Shown here piece by piece: positions 1 to 10,500 of a DNA stretch of 24,654 nt. A program made the translations under genes and the position numbers. The notes under the pieces were generated by a model that saw only the letters and a program-made list of their open reading frames with translations, made no database searches and was not told the origin of the DNA. The number at the start of each line of letters is the position of its first letter. Position 1 is the stretch's first letter. Source of the stretch: Ophiothrix spiculata (Eukaryota; Echinodermata; Ophiuroidea; Amphilepidida; Ophiotrichidae); assembly GCA_000969725.1 (NCBI GenBank), contig JXSR01S043268.1; one strand, given 5' to 3'.

Positions 1-1219
1 ACATAAAGGAAATTAATATTTGTTAACAAGATATTAAGTAATACAGCACCTTTTTTACCATATCTCTTCAATAAAACAAAATATGGGCATGAAAATTTGC
101 AGGGGTTATGAGAAAATATGCGCTTTCATGTGGTATCAAAATCTCCAGTTTGATTTTGTGAGTGAAAGTGATCGGAACACACACCTTTAAAATAAAAGTT
201 CATAACCTAACAAAACAAAAAATTATCATAATCTTATTCATCATAGCCACAAAGTTAAGGACACACCATTAGATGTCAAAGGCCAGTAGGAAGTTAAGGT
301 AAGGGTTGGATTTCCTTTCTGTCGTATCTTTGGGTGTTTTTCCCCCTTATTTCTTTTTATCATATTCAATTATTCTAGTGATTGAAGGAGGATATTTTTC
401 TTCTCTGAATTCAAGAAGGGATTTTTTTCCTGAAAACTCCCCTATATCTAATGGTGCTTCCCTTATCTATACCAAATGCAACAATTCATATAAACCATGT
501 CTTCAAATAAAAAAGTCCCTTCTCTCCCCTTACAGTGACAATGACATTGATTAGTGATCAAGTAGTCCATCTAAATGGACCTCACAAGCAAATGCAAAAT
601 ATACTTGCTTTTGATGTCTATCTAGACGGCCATGATCAAGAAACTCTACAGTGCATGTGTTGGTTTTGCAACTTTGCAACTTCTAACAATTAAACAAGTG
701 GTGTAAACAGAAAAGATGTCAATACTTTATGAATATCAAGATAGTCATTCTCAAAAAGCAGGTATAAATGATCCATTCAGAATTTTGTTTCACTTGAATG
801 ATTTTTGTTGTTGTTGAAAGGTGATGTAAAATAAGCTACAAATGACACTGATTTATATAATTGTCAAGATAGTGGTTGCATAATTTTTTGGTGCTAAAGA
901 AATTTAATTGGTCACATCATTTTTGAAGTAATTAGCACAAAATGATTGTGTTCTTCAATATTTATTGTTGTCTATAAAATTGTACCTGATTATTTTTTTC
1001 ATTTTTTCCACCAATGTATTTGAACATGTGCTCTGCGTCTATGGGCCAAATTTGTTGATTTTAGAAATTCAATTGGGAGGAGTTCTTTTTCAAATAATAA
1101 AATTGTTTTTTAGACCACAATTTTGAAACCGAATGACCAATTTCCAATTTTCTTTTTTACATTCGCTGAGTTGTACTGATAAAATTCTGACCAAATCAAA
1201 ATGTCAGAGGAAAGTTCGA
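1..1219. other. Intergenic, no gene seen
   Basis: AT-rich sequence lying past the 3' end of the minus-strand gene and 5' of the LINE. The one longer open stretch (306-554, plus) is hydrophobic low-complexity translation without domain or splice support. No repeat boundaries are seen. Confidence 0.5.
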
Positions 1220-1308
1220 CCAGGAGTATGTTTAAGGGGGTCCTTTTAGGCCCCCTCTTGTACACTAATGAATTCTAACACACCTTATGCACTTAAAGGA
1301 TATTTATT

Positions 1309-2214
1309 GTGCATTCTAAGCCTGTCACTGCTATTATGCGTCGTTTTAATATCTCTTATCACGTTTATGCAGACGATACCCAATTGTATGTCAGCTATGA
1401 TCCCAAAGTCCACGGTGCTTATGAGCATGCACAGCATAGGTTGAAGTGTTGTATTGCCGAGGTGAGAGATTGGATGTTGAAAAACAAACTCAAGCTGAAT
1501 GACTCTAAGACGGAGTTTTTCCGTATCTCATCACCTCGTCAATCTGACCTTGTTTCTGATATTAGTTTGAGGATAGGTGAATCAGTGATTGACCCGTCTA
1601 GTTCCATTAAGAACCTTGGGATTATTTTTGATACCCATTTGAAGATGGATCTGCAGGTTAGCTCAATCTGCCGCACTGTTAACTTTCATTTGCGAAACAT
1701 TGGGCGTATTCGTAAATTTATCGACAAGGAAACGTGTGCACATGCAGTGAGATCTTTGGTTCTCTCCAGGTTGGATTATGGCAACTCTCTTTTAGGTGGT
1801 GCATCTAGTTCAACTATTCTCCGGCTTCAAAAGCTCCAAAATCGCGCGGCACGTCTCGTGTTTGGTGTCAATCGTCGTACGAGCACTGCTCCACTTTTGC
1901 GCGAGCTCCATTGGTTGCCTGTCCAACAGAGAGTGAACTTCAAGATCTTGCTTCATGTGTACAACTGCGTTTACCATTTAGGCCCAACATATTTGTCTGA
2001 GATTTTGTCACCATATGATTGCTCTAGGAGCGGTTTGAGATCTTCCAGTGACAAAACCCGCCTTGTTGTACCATTTAATAGGCGCACTTCTGCCGACTCG
2101 GCATTTTCTTATATAGGTCCAAGGCTGTGGAATGAACTCCCGCGTTCTATACGCGAAACATCATCTGTTAAATCTTTTAAAAAAATGTTAAAAACACATC
2201 TTTTCCCAAAGTAG
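1309..2214 (+). pseudogene. Reverse transcriptase C-terminal fragment of the LINE
   Basis: About 300 codons remain open, from the YADD catalytic motif to the C-terminus (KSFKKMLKTHLFPK, then TAG). The palm motif with the two catalytic Asp residues is present, but the fingers and the endonuclease are missing. The first codon is GTG inside the RT domain and is not a real start. The long surviving frame suggests a fairly recent insertion. Confidence 0.88.
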
Positions 2215-2451
2215 TTTCCTTGATTATTTGCTATCAGCATGATTAAATTGTATTCTTGTATCACTTGTTTGTTTTTAACTTAGGATATTTTGTGTTAGCT
2301 CCTGAGGTTCTCCACCTTTGGGGTAGGCTGTCGGTGTCCACCGATGGTCGTACTTTTCCCTGCTTATGCAGTAGCTTGTATTTTTATTAGAAATTGTCTA
2401 ATTTGAATGTATTTTTAACTGTATCTTATATAATATGTTTTTAATATGTAA

Positions 2452-2507
2452 GGCGCCTTGATCTCTCTTGGAAAAGCGCCTAATAAATACCATATCATAT
2501 CATATCA
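2452..2507 (+). repeat. LINE 3' hairpin and (ATCAT)n tail
   Basis: GGCGC at 2452-2456 pairs with GCGCC at 2476-2480 around a 19-nt loop. It is followed by TAATAAATACC and about three ATCAT units. A conserved GCGCC hairpin followed by a short microsatellite is typical of L2-like 3' ends and is thought to be what the RT recognises for target-primed reverse transcription. Confidence 0.75.
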
Positions 2508-2837
2508 AGGAGCATGGTCCGATTGCTTCCACATTTTTTTCAAACTTTTTGAGATTTTGGTACCAAAATATTGCTCATATTTTTCTCATATCCAATGTTA
2601 AATTTTAAGCCTACATTATGTTCCGTATTTGAGATATGTGAAAATGTGTGTAATTGTGGTAACCACAGTTACGGTATTTTACACCGTAACATATAGGTGG
2701 CTCTGAAATACCAAATTGCCCATAAAATCAAAACGGTTTGACCGATTCAGCTGAAATTTGAAATTAGGGCCTCTTTAGTGGCTATCTCACATATGATATT
2801 GAAAACTAAATTTTAAAAAATCGGACCAAGCTCCTTT
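2507..2837. mobile_element. Inverted-repeat element (MITE-like) abutting the LINE tail
   Basis: The left end AAGGAGCATGGTCCGATT and the reverse complement of the right end (2819-2836) match except for one base. The interior is AT-rich, non-coding and holds a small palindrome (GTAACCACAGTTACGG.. to ..ACACCGTAAC). No transposase is present, so it would be non-autonomous. I could not identify a target-site duplication. Confidence 0.6.
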
Positions 2838-3664
2838 AAGTGTAAAAAGCTCCTTAAGAATAATGTTATATGTTATAATGTTACATACTTACTTTACTTA
2901 ATAATAGAAACACCTAGTGCACACAGTAATGTTAATTCACAAAACCAAACACTGGGAGGCACTTCAATATAAGAATTAGTTCAAATTGACAACATTCAAG
3001 TACTAACCATATCAAAATGTTTCAAACCAATGACTTGCAGTTCTTCCAGATGTTATTTTGATAGATATTTGGAATGATAATTTTGTTTCATATTTTTAAA
3101 GAATATTAAGTCTGTGTGAAAATTACATTCCCATCAGTAGTTACACAGCTTGAAAGTTAAGTTTGTGTTTTCAAAATTTATAATAAACATTAAATGAAGA
3201 CTGCTCTTTTGAATGTGCAAGTTGAACATTCAACTTTGGGAGGTGTAAAAGTATGCTGATGTATATGATACACTGAAAATTACCACAAAAATGTAATTTT
3301 TGTCAATGATGAGGAGTTACTGACACAAAAAAACAAAGGGGAACAGTGTTAGGTGCAGGATGAAGCACTTGTGCAGTACAGTGAATAGTGCAAACAAGAA
3401 ATCATGTGCTAAGTTGGGTCCTTACTTTCACCATGTGCCGTAAGTGCTTGGTTGCGTTTCTTGTTTGATGATGAACTCTCTGTTGAGGTCAAGGCGTGTA
3501 TTGACAATTAATGGGTTAATGATTAACATTTCAAAGGAGGTGAATATTATAATGTGTAATATCCATGACTCAAAACAAAGCTATTTCAAACATTGTGTAC
3601 TAGGTATTGGCTCAGTCATAATAATTTAACAAACTTGGGATAAAACTGTTATTATTCAACCATT
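2838..3664. other. Intergenic, no gene seen
   Basis: AT-rich. The only structure is an imperfect hairpin at 3391-3468, with CAAACAAGAAA facing TTTCTTGTTTG about 55 bp apart. No supported coding frame. Confidence 0.5.
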
Positions 3665-4113
3665 TAGGGCTTTGTATCCATATGCTGTTCCCTTATGGTG
3701 TGCCCTTGCTCCATTTTCCATTTTTCCTAATTGAGACGTGACATACAATGACACATTGTTTTTGATTTGTGGCCGTATGTGTCCTTGTGTACCTGTCTTT
3801 TGTAGCCTGTCACTTGCACCACAGAGAATGAGCATGTCCTTTTTCTGTGCTGCAAGTCACTGGGAACAACTGATACGACCAATAAGGCCTTATCCATGGG
3901 CTGTTCCCCTGTGGCATATGCCTTTGTTCCGTGTGCCATTATCCCCAATTGCCATGCGTCAAGCCCAGTGAGCATTTGTCTTACACAAGGTCACTGATAT
4001 GGCCACTAAGCAAAACAAAGGTTTATTGTGTGTGTGGTGAGTAATAATAGGGGATAATGGATCATGGAACAAGGACATTTGCCACTGGAGAACAGCCAAT
4101 GGACACAGGGCTT
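3665..4113. repeat. Three-copy dispersed repeat: two direct, one inverted
   Basis: A unit reading roughly AAGCCyTrTCCATGGCTGTTC, then CCyTGTGG, TATGCC and TTGTTCC, occurs at about 3665-3733 and 3882-3960 on the plus strand and at about 4049-4113 on the minus strand. The last two face each other and form an imperfect inverted repeat of about 50 bp per arm. Short open frames on both strands here are by-products of the repeat. Confidence 0.65.
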
Positions 4114-4232
4114 AATAGACCAGCAAAGATGATCCACACAAAAGACTTGCAGCAAAGAGTTAAGTTAGTTGTTTTGTTTATGTTTGTTCTGATCATGTAT
4201 TGATTCCAATTCCAAACAGCATTTGTGCAAAG

Positions 4233-4238
4233 TTTATT
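4233..4238 (-). terminator. Candidate polyadenylation signal AATAAA
   Basis: Plus-strand TTTATT reads AATAAA on the minus strand. It lies about 145 nt past the stop codon of the terminal exon, and I see no other AATAAA in between. Cleavage would be expected about 10-30 nt further left, near 4205-4222. Confidence 0.6.
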
Positions 4239-4383
4239 ACAATACTGTACACATTTAGGATTCTACTATGCAAAAACTACATTTAATCAAAACCTGAATA
4301 GATCTGTGTGTTTCAAGAAAACTTCTGACTGAATGCCCATATAAAGTACTTGTAAAATTTACTAGACGTCAAAAATTGGGATA

Positions 4384-4520
4384 TCACTGATATTCAGGCA
4401 TAACATTGGGGTTTTCAAGATCTGCAGGAAAATGATTCAAACTTAGCTTATTTGCAGGAATTCTGCATTTCTTGACAACATTTTTGTAAGAATTCCTGAA
4501 CAATCCTGAGGATCTCATGC
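4384..4520 (-). CDS. Terminal exon with stop codon
   Basis: The acceptor ATCACAAATCCAG follows a pyrimidine tract (CCACCCTCCCTCTTATC) and enters in phase 1. It encodes MRSSGLFRNSYKNVVKKCRI, then PANKLSLNHF and PADLENPNVMPEYQ, and ends in TGA at 4384-4386. An in-phase internal acceptor at about 4507 (ATCCTCAG) would remove a few residues. A poly(A) signal lies about 145 nt downstream. Confidence 0.72.
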
Positions 4521-7500
4521 CTGGATTTGTGATAAGAGGGAGGGTGGATATATTTGCTTTCAACAATTGCCATCATCTTGGGGTCAACTATATAAGCCTG
4601 TAGACAGATTGACATACATACATACAAACAAACTCACCTTTATCATGAATTCTATTCCCTTTGGCTCCTGGAAGATTGACAGGTTGAGTTCTAAATTGCG
4701 TAGGAATAAAATGGTATTTGCTGACATTGCTTTTGCCATTGGGTAAGTTAGGGAAATCCGGGTCCAAGGTTGAGGACAATGGGGTTGCAGCAGGAGCTGG
4801 GGTCATGTATTGTGATGGGTGGTAAGCAATCCTGGCAAGATTCTTCTTCAGAGTTGGTCTGGAAATGGTCAAAAAATAAAAGTATGAACTCAGTAAAATC
4901 CAATAAAAATTACCTTAGGCTGCAATCACATAGAAATATACGGTATTTGCTATAAGCTTCCGGGGGAGGCACTCATATCTGAAATTGACAGGGATTATCC
5001 CCATCACTAAACACACGAGTGCCTTCCCTAAAGCGTATAGCTAATATTTTATACCGTATGCCAATTCTTATACTTCTGTGTGATCACAGTTTAAAGCAAT
5101 GATGTTTTCCACAAATATTTAGAAATTTGTTATTCATTATTGTATATATGCAAAAAGGACAATAATTATTGATGAGGGTTCGTTTGATGGGATAACACTT
5201 TCTTTGGCCTCTTTGAATACACAACAATAAAAGTAGATTACATACATTACCAGTGATATATTACAGAGTTGAATGACATAAAATCAGTGACATAACTGCA
5301 TTTTTTCCTGTGGGGATAAGCCTTTTCTGATCCACTCTGTATTGGCCCAGTAAATATACATCCAACCTTTTTTGTGTTTCATATCATAAATCCGACAAAA
5401 ATAAAGGGGGAAAAGTTGCTACATTATCACATTGCCATAATTCCATTTCTTATCCATTTTCTTATCTTCTACCATAAAGTTTCTCTGCATCTTAAGTTTT
5501 TATTCCCTTGTTTTCCCCTCTTTTCATAACTGCACAAAGGAAAATATGTTTTTAAGGAAAAGTGCACTTAATTTTCTCACTTTTTTCAAAAATGCAAGCA
5601 CATTTGAAAGAGTGGTTTGGAGATTGTAACATATACCAGTCAAGGATTCTTTTCAGCAAAAAAACCCCTCAATTTTGATAGAGGTGACCTTGAGTATGAA
5701 AAGTGGATCATGAATTGTCCCTTTAAAGTATATATAGAGAGAGTTTGTTGAATGTTTGAACCATGACAAGCATATTTATGTACAACATATATCAGGACCA
5801 CTCTTATCCATAGTATTCTGGGGATAAAAAACAGCAGCACAAATATTAAGTTCATTTGGATGTTGTTGTTCTTAACAAGTTAAAAAGTTTGAATTTGTCT
5901 TTTCCTACTTTCCTTCTCAATTTAAGGTACATGGTATAAGTCCAAACTGTAATCAGTCGGAAAACGACAATAATATCAAATTGATAAAGTGTTTGCATTT
6001 AATTTTCAGACTAACTACTAAAAGTTTTCTTTGACACTCGAGACTGAAGAAGTATTTTTTGTAGTTTAGGACTGGTGAGATGATTTTTTAAGTGATTAAC
6101 GTCCTTGTTATAGGAAAGTGTCATGGACTGATGATTTTCATACTGAAAATTCATACTGACAATTTCTCACTTTGTGGAGGGACAGCCTATCCACATGCCC
6201 TCCCTGGTTACGTCAATGCTGTGAATATTTTTGCTTCATACCTGTGACTGCTTATAAAAGCATTGGCTCTCTGATGGAAAGATGGTTGTTCAGCTAGCAT
6301 GCTACGGAATGGGATGGAATTATCCACTAACTCACTCCTAGGCACATGAATAAAGCAAATGATAACATAATGATAAAACATGCATGGACGAATGGATTAG
6401 GAGGGGATAGAGATGTACTGAACAATACAGGAGTTAAGCATTGAAATGGTAGGGTTGGGTACCAAGTTACAAAATCATGCAAATTCAGAGCTTCCGGTGC
6501 TTAAATGATTTGGATGAGTTTAGTAGATTATGGAGCTAATTAAAATATATTAGGGAAAAGGAAGGGGAATGGAAGGGAAGGGGTTAGGCGTTGGAGCACA
6601 ATTAGGCAACAACCTTGTGCAGCCTGTCGCAACCTGGTCACAGCCTTGATTTTCCAAAATGGTGATCGTAGGTTTGATTGTTCACCTCAAGATTATTATA
6701 AAATATTCATTACATGTTTTGAAATTATTTAGAAGTGCATAATCAAGCCTACGGTTGCCATCTTGGAAAATTAAGGCTGTGGCTAGTCTGTGACCAGTGG
6801 TAACTGTAAATATAGGTTATTTGATATCAAAATGGCATGCAGGGTAGCTTACAATGGCAGTACTCAAAGTTACTGGGTTGACAGAAAAATCTCAATGTAG
6901 CAAATTACACATCATGGACATGCAGTTATACATTAATATGTATCATATATTACATAAATGTAGCAGGGTCATTATTTACTATAAAAGAGCTAAATCTAAA
7001 TTATTGCATCCACTCTTCAAATTCAGCTCGGGGAAGAGGTATTCAAGTTTGGTTAGAGTAGTGATGTGCCTCTTGGAAATGTGAAAAATCACCAATCTAA
7101 GTACCACAGCAGTACTTCACTTGCTTTGCACCAATGAGCCCAGGACTGTCGCGGCCGGGTTTGATCCCCAGTCTCAGCGCTATATGTGCAATTGGTTGCC
7201 AGTCCAAACTTGCATCTGCAGGTTTTCCTCCGGGTGCTCTGGTTTTCCTTCTGCATCTAAAACTGGCAAATAAATCTGACCATCTGACCCTCATGGAAAG
7301 CAGTGGTAGACACTGATGAGGCTATCCTTCATAAATAAGTCATTTATATATTTAGTATTTATTTAATTAATTCCAAGGGCTTACCAGAAAACCATAGGTT
7401 CATTTAGAAGAGTGAATATGGTGTATGCACTTACACCATTTGCTCAATGAACTAAAATTCATGCATAGCATACAGATGGGAATTAGGAAATGACTTACAT

Positions 7501-10500
7501 TTGGACAAATGTACATTTATCAATTTGATATCTACATACACAAAATGATTGCAACATAGAGTTTAATTTATAAACATCATTGGAAACAGTCCAACCTTGA
7601 AATCTAGGTCAAATGTATTTTCCATAAATGCTTTGAGATATTAAAATCAAAATAGTAGACTCAACTCTACTTTACAAAGTCCATACATATTTAATCAATG
7701 CACTTACTTTGCTTGTGTCAACCAGCTTGGAGCAGACGACACTGAAAATTTCCCAGAATCCCCACCTCCATCTGTTGCCATGGATACCCCACCATCTTGC
7801 CTTCGTGGGCTCTTCATTTTATTGTTATAATACCTTGCTACACTATGATGATGTGCCTTTGATGATCCTTTGTAATCACCCCTATTATTAACATCTTTTT
7901 TACTCAGATGTGATGTTCGTGGACGTACATCCTCATGCGTAATTTGCCCATTTGTCCCGAGCGTAAATTGACCAAATTCAGGATGATAAACAGTCATAGG
8001 TTCTAATCTATTATCATGTTTTTTGCCAATTCCTCTTGGAGATGGCTCTCTAGCACCACTGCTATGAGCCGGATTAAATCCACTTAATTCGAAATTTTGA
8101 TCTTCATATATTGCTAGACTCCGCTGAAGTTGCTGTGCTATTGCATCTTCAAGTACATCAGCAACATTTTGTTTACTACTTTTACTACCTCTAGGGGAGT
8201 CTTGTTGATTAAGACTTGATAAGAGTCTATCCAGTTTCTTTGCTTCTTTTTCCAGTTCTGATGTTTTACTGTTGAACTTTGCTTGTGACATTAGCTTTTT
8301 GGGACTCCTACTTCCACCATTTGGATAAAAACTTTCAGGAGAGCCTTCCTTAAAACTAGCTACTGGGGTACCTTGATCGACATCTGTAATTGGGATATAA
8401 ACATTGTCTGACAACCGTTGTGATGATGATACTGTCTGGGAATACAACCTAGAATTAAACCCACTATCGTCCATACTATCAATAATAACATCACCATGGT
8501 GACCTTTGACCCCTCTTTGATCTTTGACTTCTTTTTGACCTTGTACAGGTGCACTGGAAGTCTTAATTTTCACACTAATGGGAAATGACATAGAATCATC
8601 TTCATCATCACTTTTCCCTAAAGATGTTGCGACTCCCGAATCAGATTTAGTTCTTCGTTCCCCTGAGAAAATGGAAGTATATGTATCGTCTTGAGTTGAT
8701 GCGGATGTAGTCCTTGTTTTACTTGTTAAAGTTACCACATAATCCTGAGAATGGTGGTCATTGTCTCTGATTTCCCCATGTCTCCTGTTACTTTTGTGGG
8801 ATGCTGATACAGGCCATGGATCCTCATCAGAATCAGAAGATGTTGCTGATATTGACTGTCTCATGTTGCTTTCTTTCAGAGCTGAAATCGATCCAAGCTT
8901 TTTGATCTGAAATAAAACGAAATTTAAGAAATAACACAATATTCACATACCCGTTTATTTATGGCAGGTCAACTCAGTGATAATTTCTTCTTGGGATTTT
9001 TAAGGTTGGGCAAATTGTTCCAAAAATAATCTTTTTTGAAGAAACTGTTATTCCAAAACCATTAATAAGTTTGAAAAACAACTGATCAGCAAACATAAGT
9101 ATTTATTTGAAAGAACATATTTGTCAAATGATTTATTCACAAAATCATTGAAGACACAGAGTGTTGAGCAACAGTTGCAACACTCATTGGAGGGAACACA
9201 TGAGATAAATGACTTTAATTTCTGTAGTATGTATAATTCAAAGGGATTGGTCAGAACTTAAGGGTGAGTAATACTCCTGCCTCCAATGCCAGATTGAGAA
9301 GATTTAATTTGATTTAAAAAATGTAAATAGATGCAAACAATTAAGCTAATTGGTAAATTTCAGATCATTCTCGTGAGCATACATCCATGTGTCTTGTTTA
9401 TATCCCGGACCTTAGCCCGATTAACGTGGTGAAAACAAATACTGACTCCCATTGCAACTCTATAGAGAAAATAACAGCACTCTGAAACTGTCACCATATC
9501 AACACTCGTCATGTGAGTGCGAGAAAGTCGTATCTGCAATGGCTGCCTTAAGTTATATGTATTTAACACCTTGTCATTAGAATATGTGAAAAATCCCTCA
9601 AAATTCCCCTGCCATATGTCAGTGGCTCTTGAACCATCACCTGAAGAACCATTTCAAGAGCCACTGACCCAAGATTATACAGTGTGCAATCCAAAATTAA
9701 TTACAGATGGCAGCTATTGTAGATACGACTTTCTTGTACTCACATGACAAACTATAATCTCATCATCTACTGGATGGATAACAAATACGAGTACTATCTG
9801 TATAACCAGCCAGAAAATTGATAAATCTATATCTTTCATAATCTTGTGGCAAATTGCTTACCTTTTTCATGTCATAATGCCCTGTTGATTTCCTCCTATG
9901 TTTAGATTTAGAGGCAGAGCTCATTGAACTCACAGCTGAGAAGACAAAATAGGATTTTGTTAAATTATTACTAACACCGTGAGCATATAATAGGAGTATT
10001 GTCACTGCACCAAATGGATTTCTGTTGAAATTTTGAAATTAAAGCATAGGTCTATGGGGCCATATTTGTGCCCCTACCCAGTGATGTGTAAGTTTCATGA
10101 AAAACCAATGAATGTGTATCGATTTTGTTATTTATGATACTTTGAAAGTACAAGGGTGTTGAGATTGAAAAACAGTGGTAGTGCATTTTTATCTATGAAT
10201 CTTTATGAATCAAAAATTATGAACTGTGATGGGGGGGGGGACATCTGAGCACTTTTTATCTCTTTGAGTTTCCTTAGACATAAGTTTTGCAAGAGATAAA
10301 CCTTACTAAAACTAATAAATGCAGTTTAGTTTCCAACCAGTTTTACAGTACAACTTTCACCCATCAAATTTGAAAATGCTGCATTTAAAGAACAATTTTG
10401 TGCTCTGAATTTATTTCTCAATTAGATCAAGACATTAGGTTTACTTACATTTAGATTAAGAAGAGATAAGGAGGTTCACCCCAGAGAAGTCTGTAAGCCA

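Larger units (their letters stand above)
1220..2507 (+). mobile_element. 5'-truncated L2/CR1-type non-LTR retrotransposon (LINE)
   Basis: The open stretch 1309-2214 encodes the C-terminal part of a LINE reverse transcriptase. It has the catalytic motif YADDTQLY, then LKLNDSKTEF, LDYGNSLL, LQKLQNRAARLV and LHWLPVQQRVNFKILL, a hallmark of L2/CR1-like pol proteins. Upstream, in the same frame, GVLLGPLLYT at about 1237-1266 matches the PQGSVLGPLLYT region, but two stops (1276 and 1294) lie in a short insertion before the YADD motif. The endonuclease and the first RT motifs are absent, so the copy is inactive. After the stop at 2212-2214 the 3' UTR ends in a GGCGC/GCGCC hairpin and an (ATCAT)n tail. 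Confidence 0.9.

Noticed and set aside
306-554. 82-codon open frame on the plus strand
   Set aside because: AT-rich low-complexity translation with no domain, no splice context and no neighbouring coding signal.
3391-3468. Hairpin CAAACAAGAAA / TTTCTTGTTTG
   Set aside because: Imperfect, with a long loop and no associated element ends or gene. Expected by chance in AT-rich DNA.
3727-3975. Overlapping open frames on both strands
   Set aside because: They fall inside the three-copy repeat, and open frames on both strands over a repeat are a composition effect.
7097-7316. Overlapping open frames on both strands
   Set aside because: They lie inside the SINE-like element and have no domain similarity.
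7704-7706. TAA as the normal end of the gene
   Set aside because: It overlaps a consensus donor whose phase joins exactly to a well-formed exon at 4858, followed by a terminal exon and an AATAAA. Kept only as a possible short isoform.
8360-8554. Second minus-strand open frame inside the large exon
   Set aside because: Alternate-frame shadow of the 1.2-kb exon, without splice support.
9360-9747. Open frames on both strands
   Set aside because: They overlap a foldback element, and neither fits the phases of the flanking exons.
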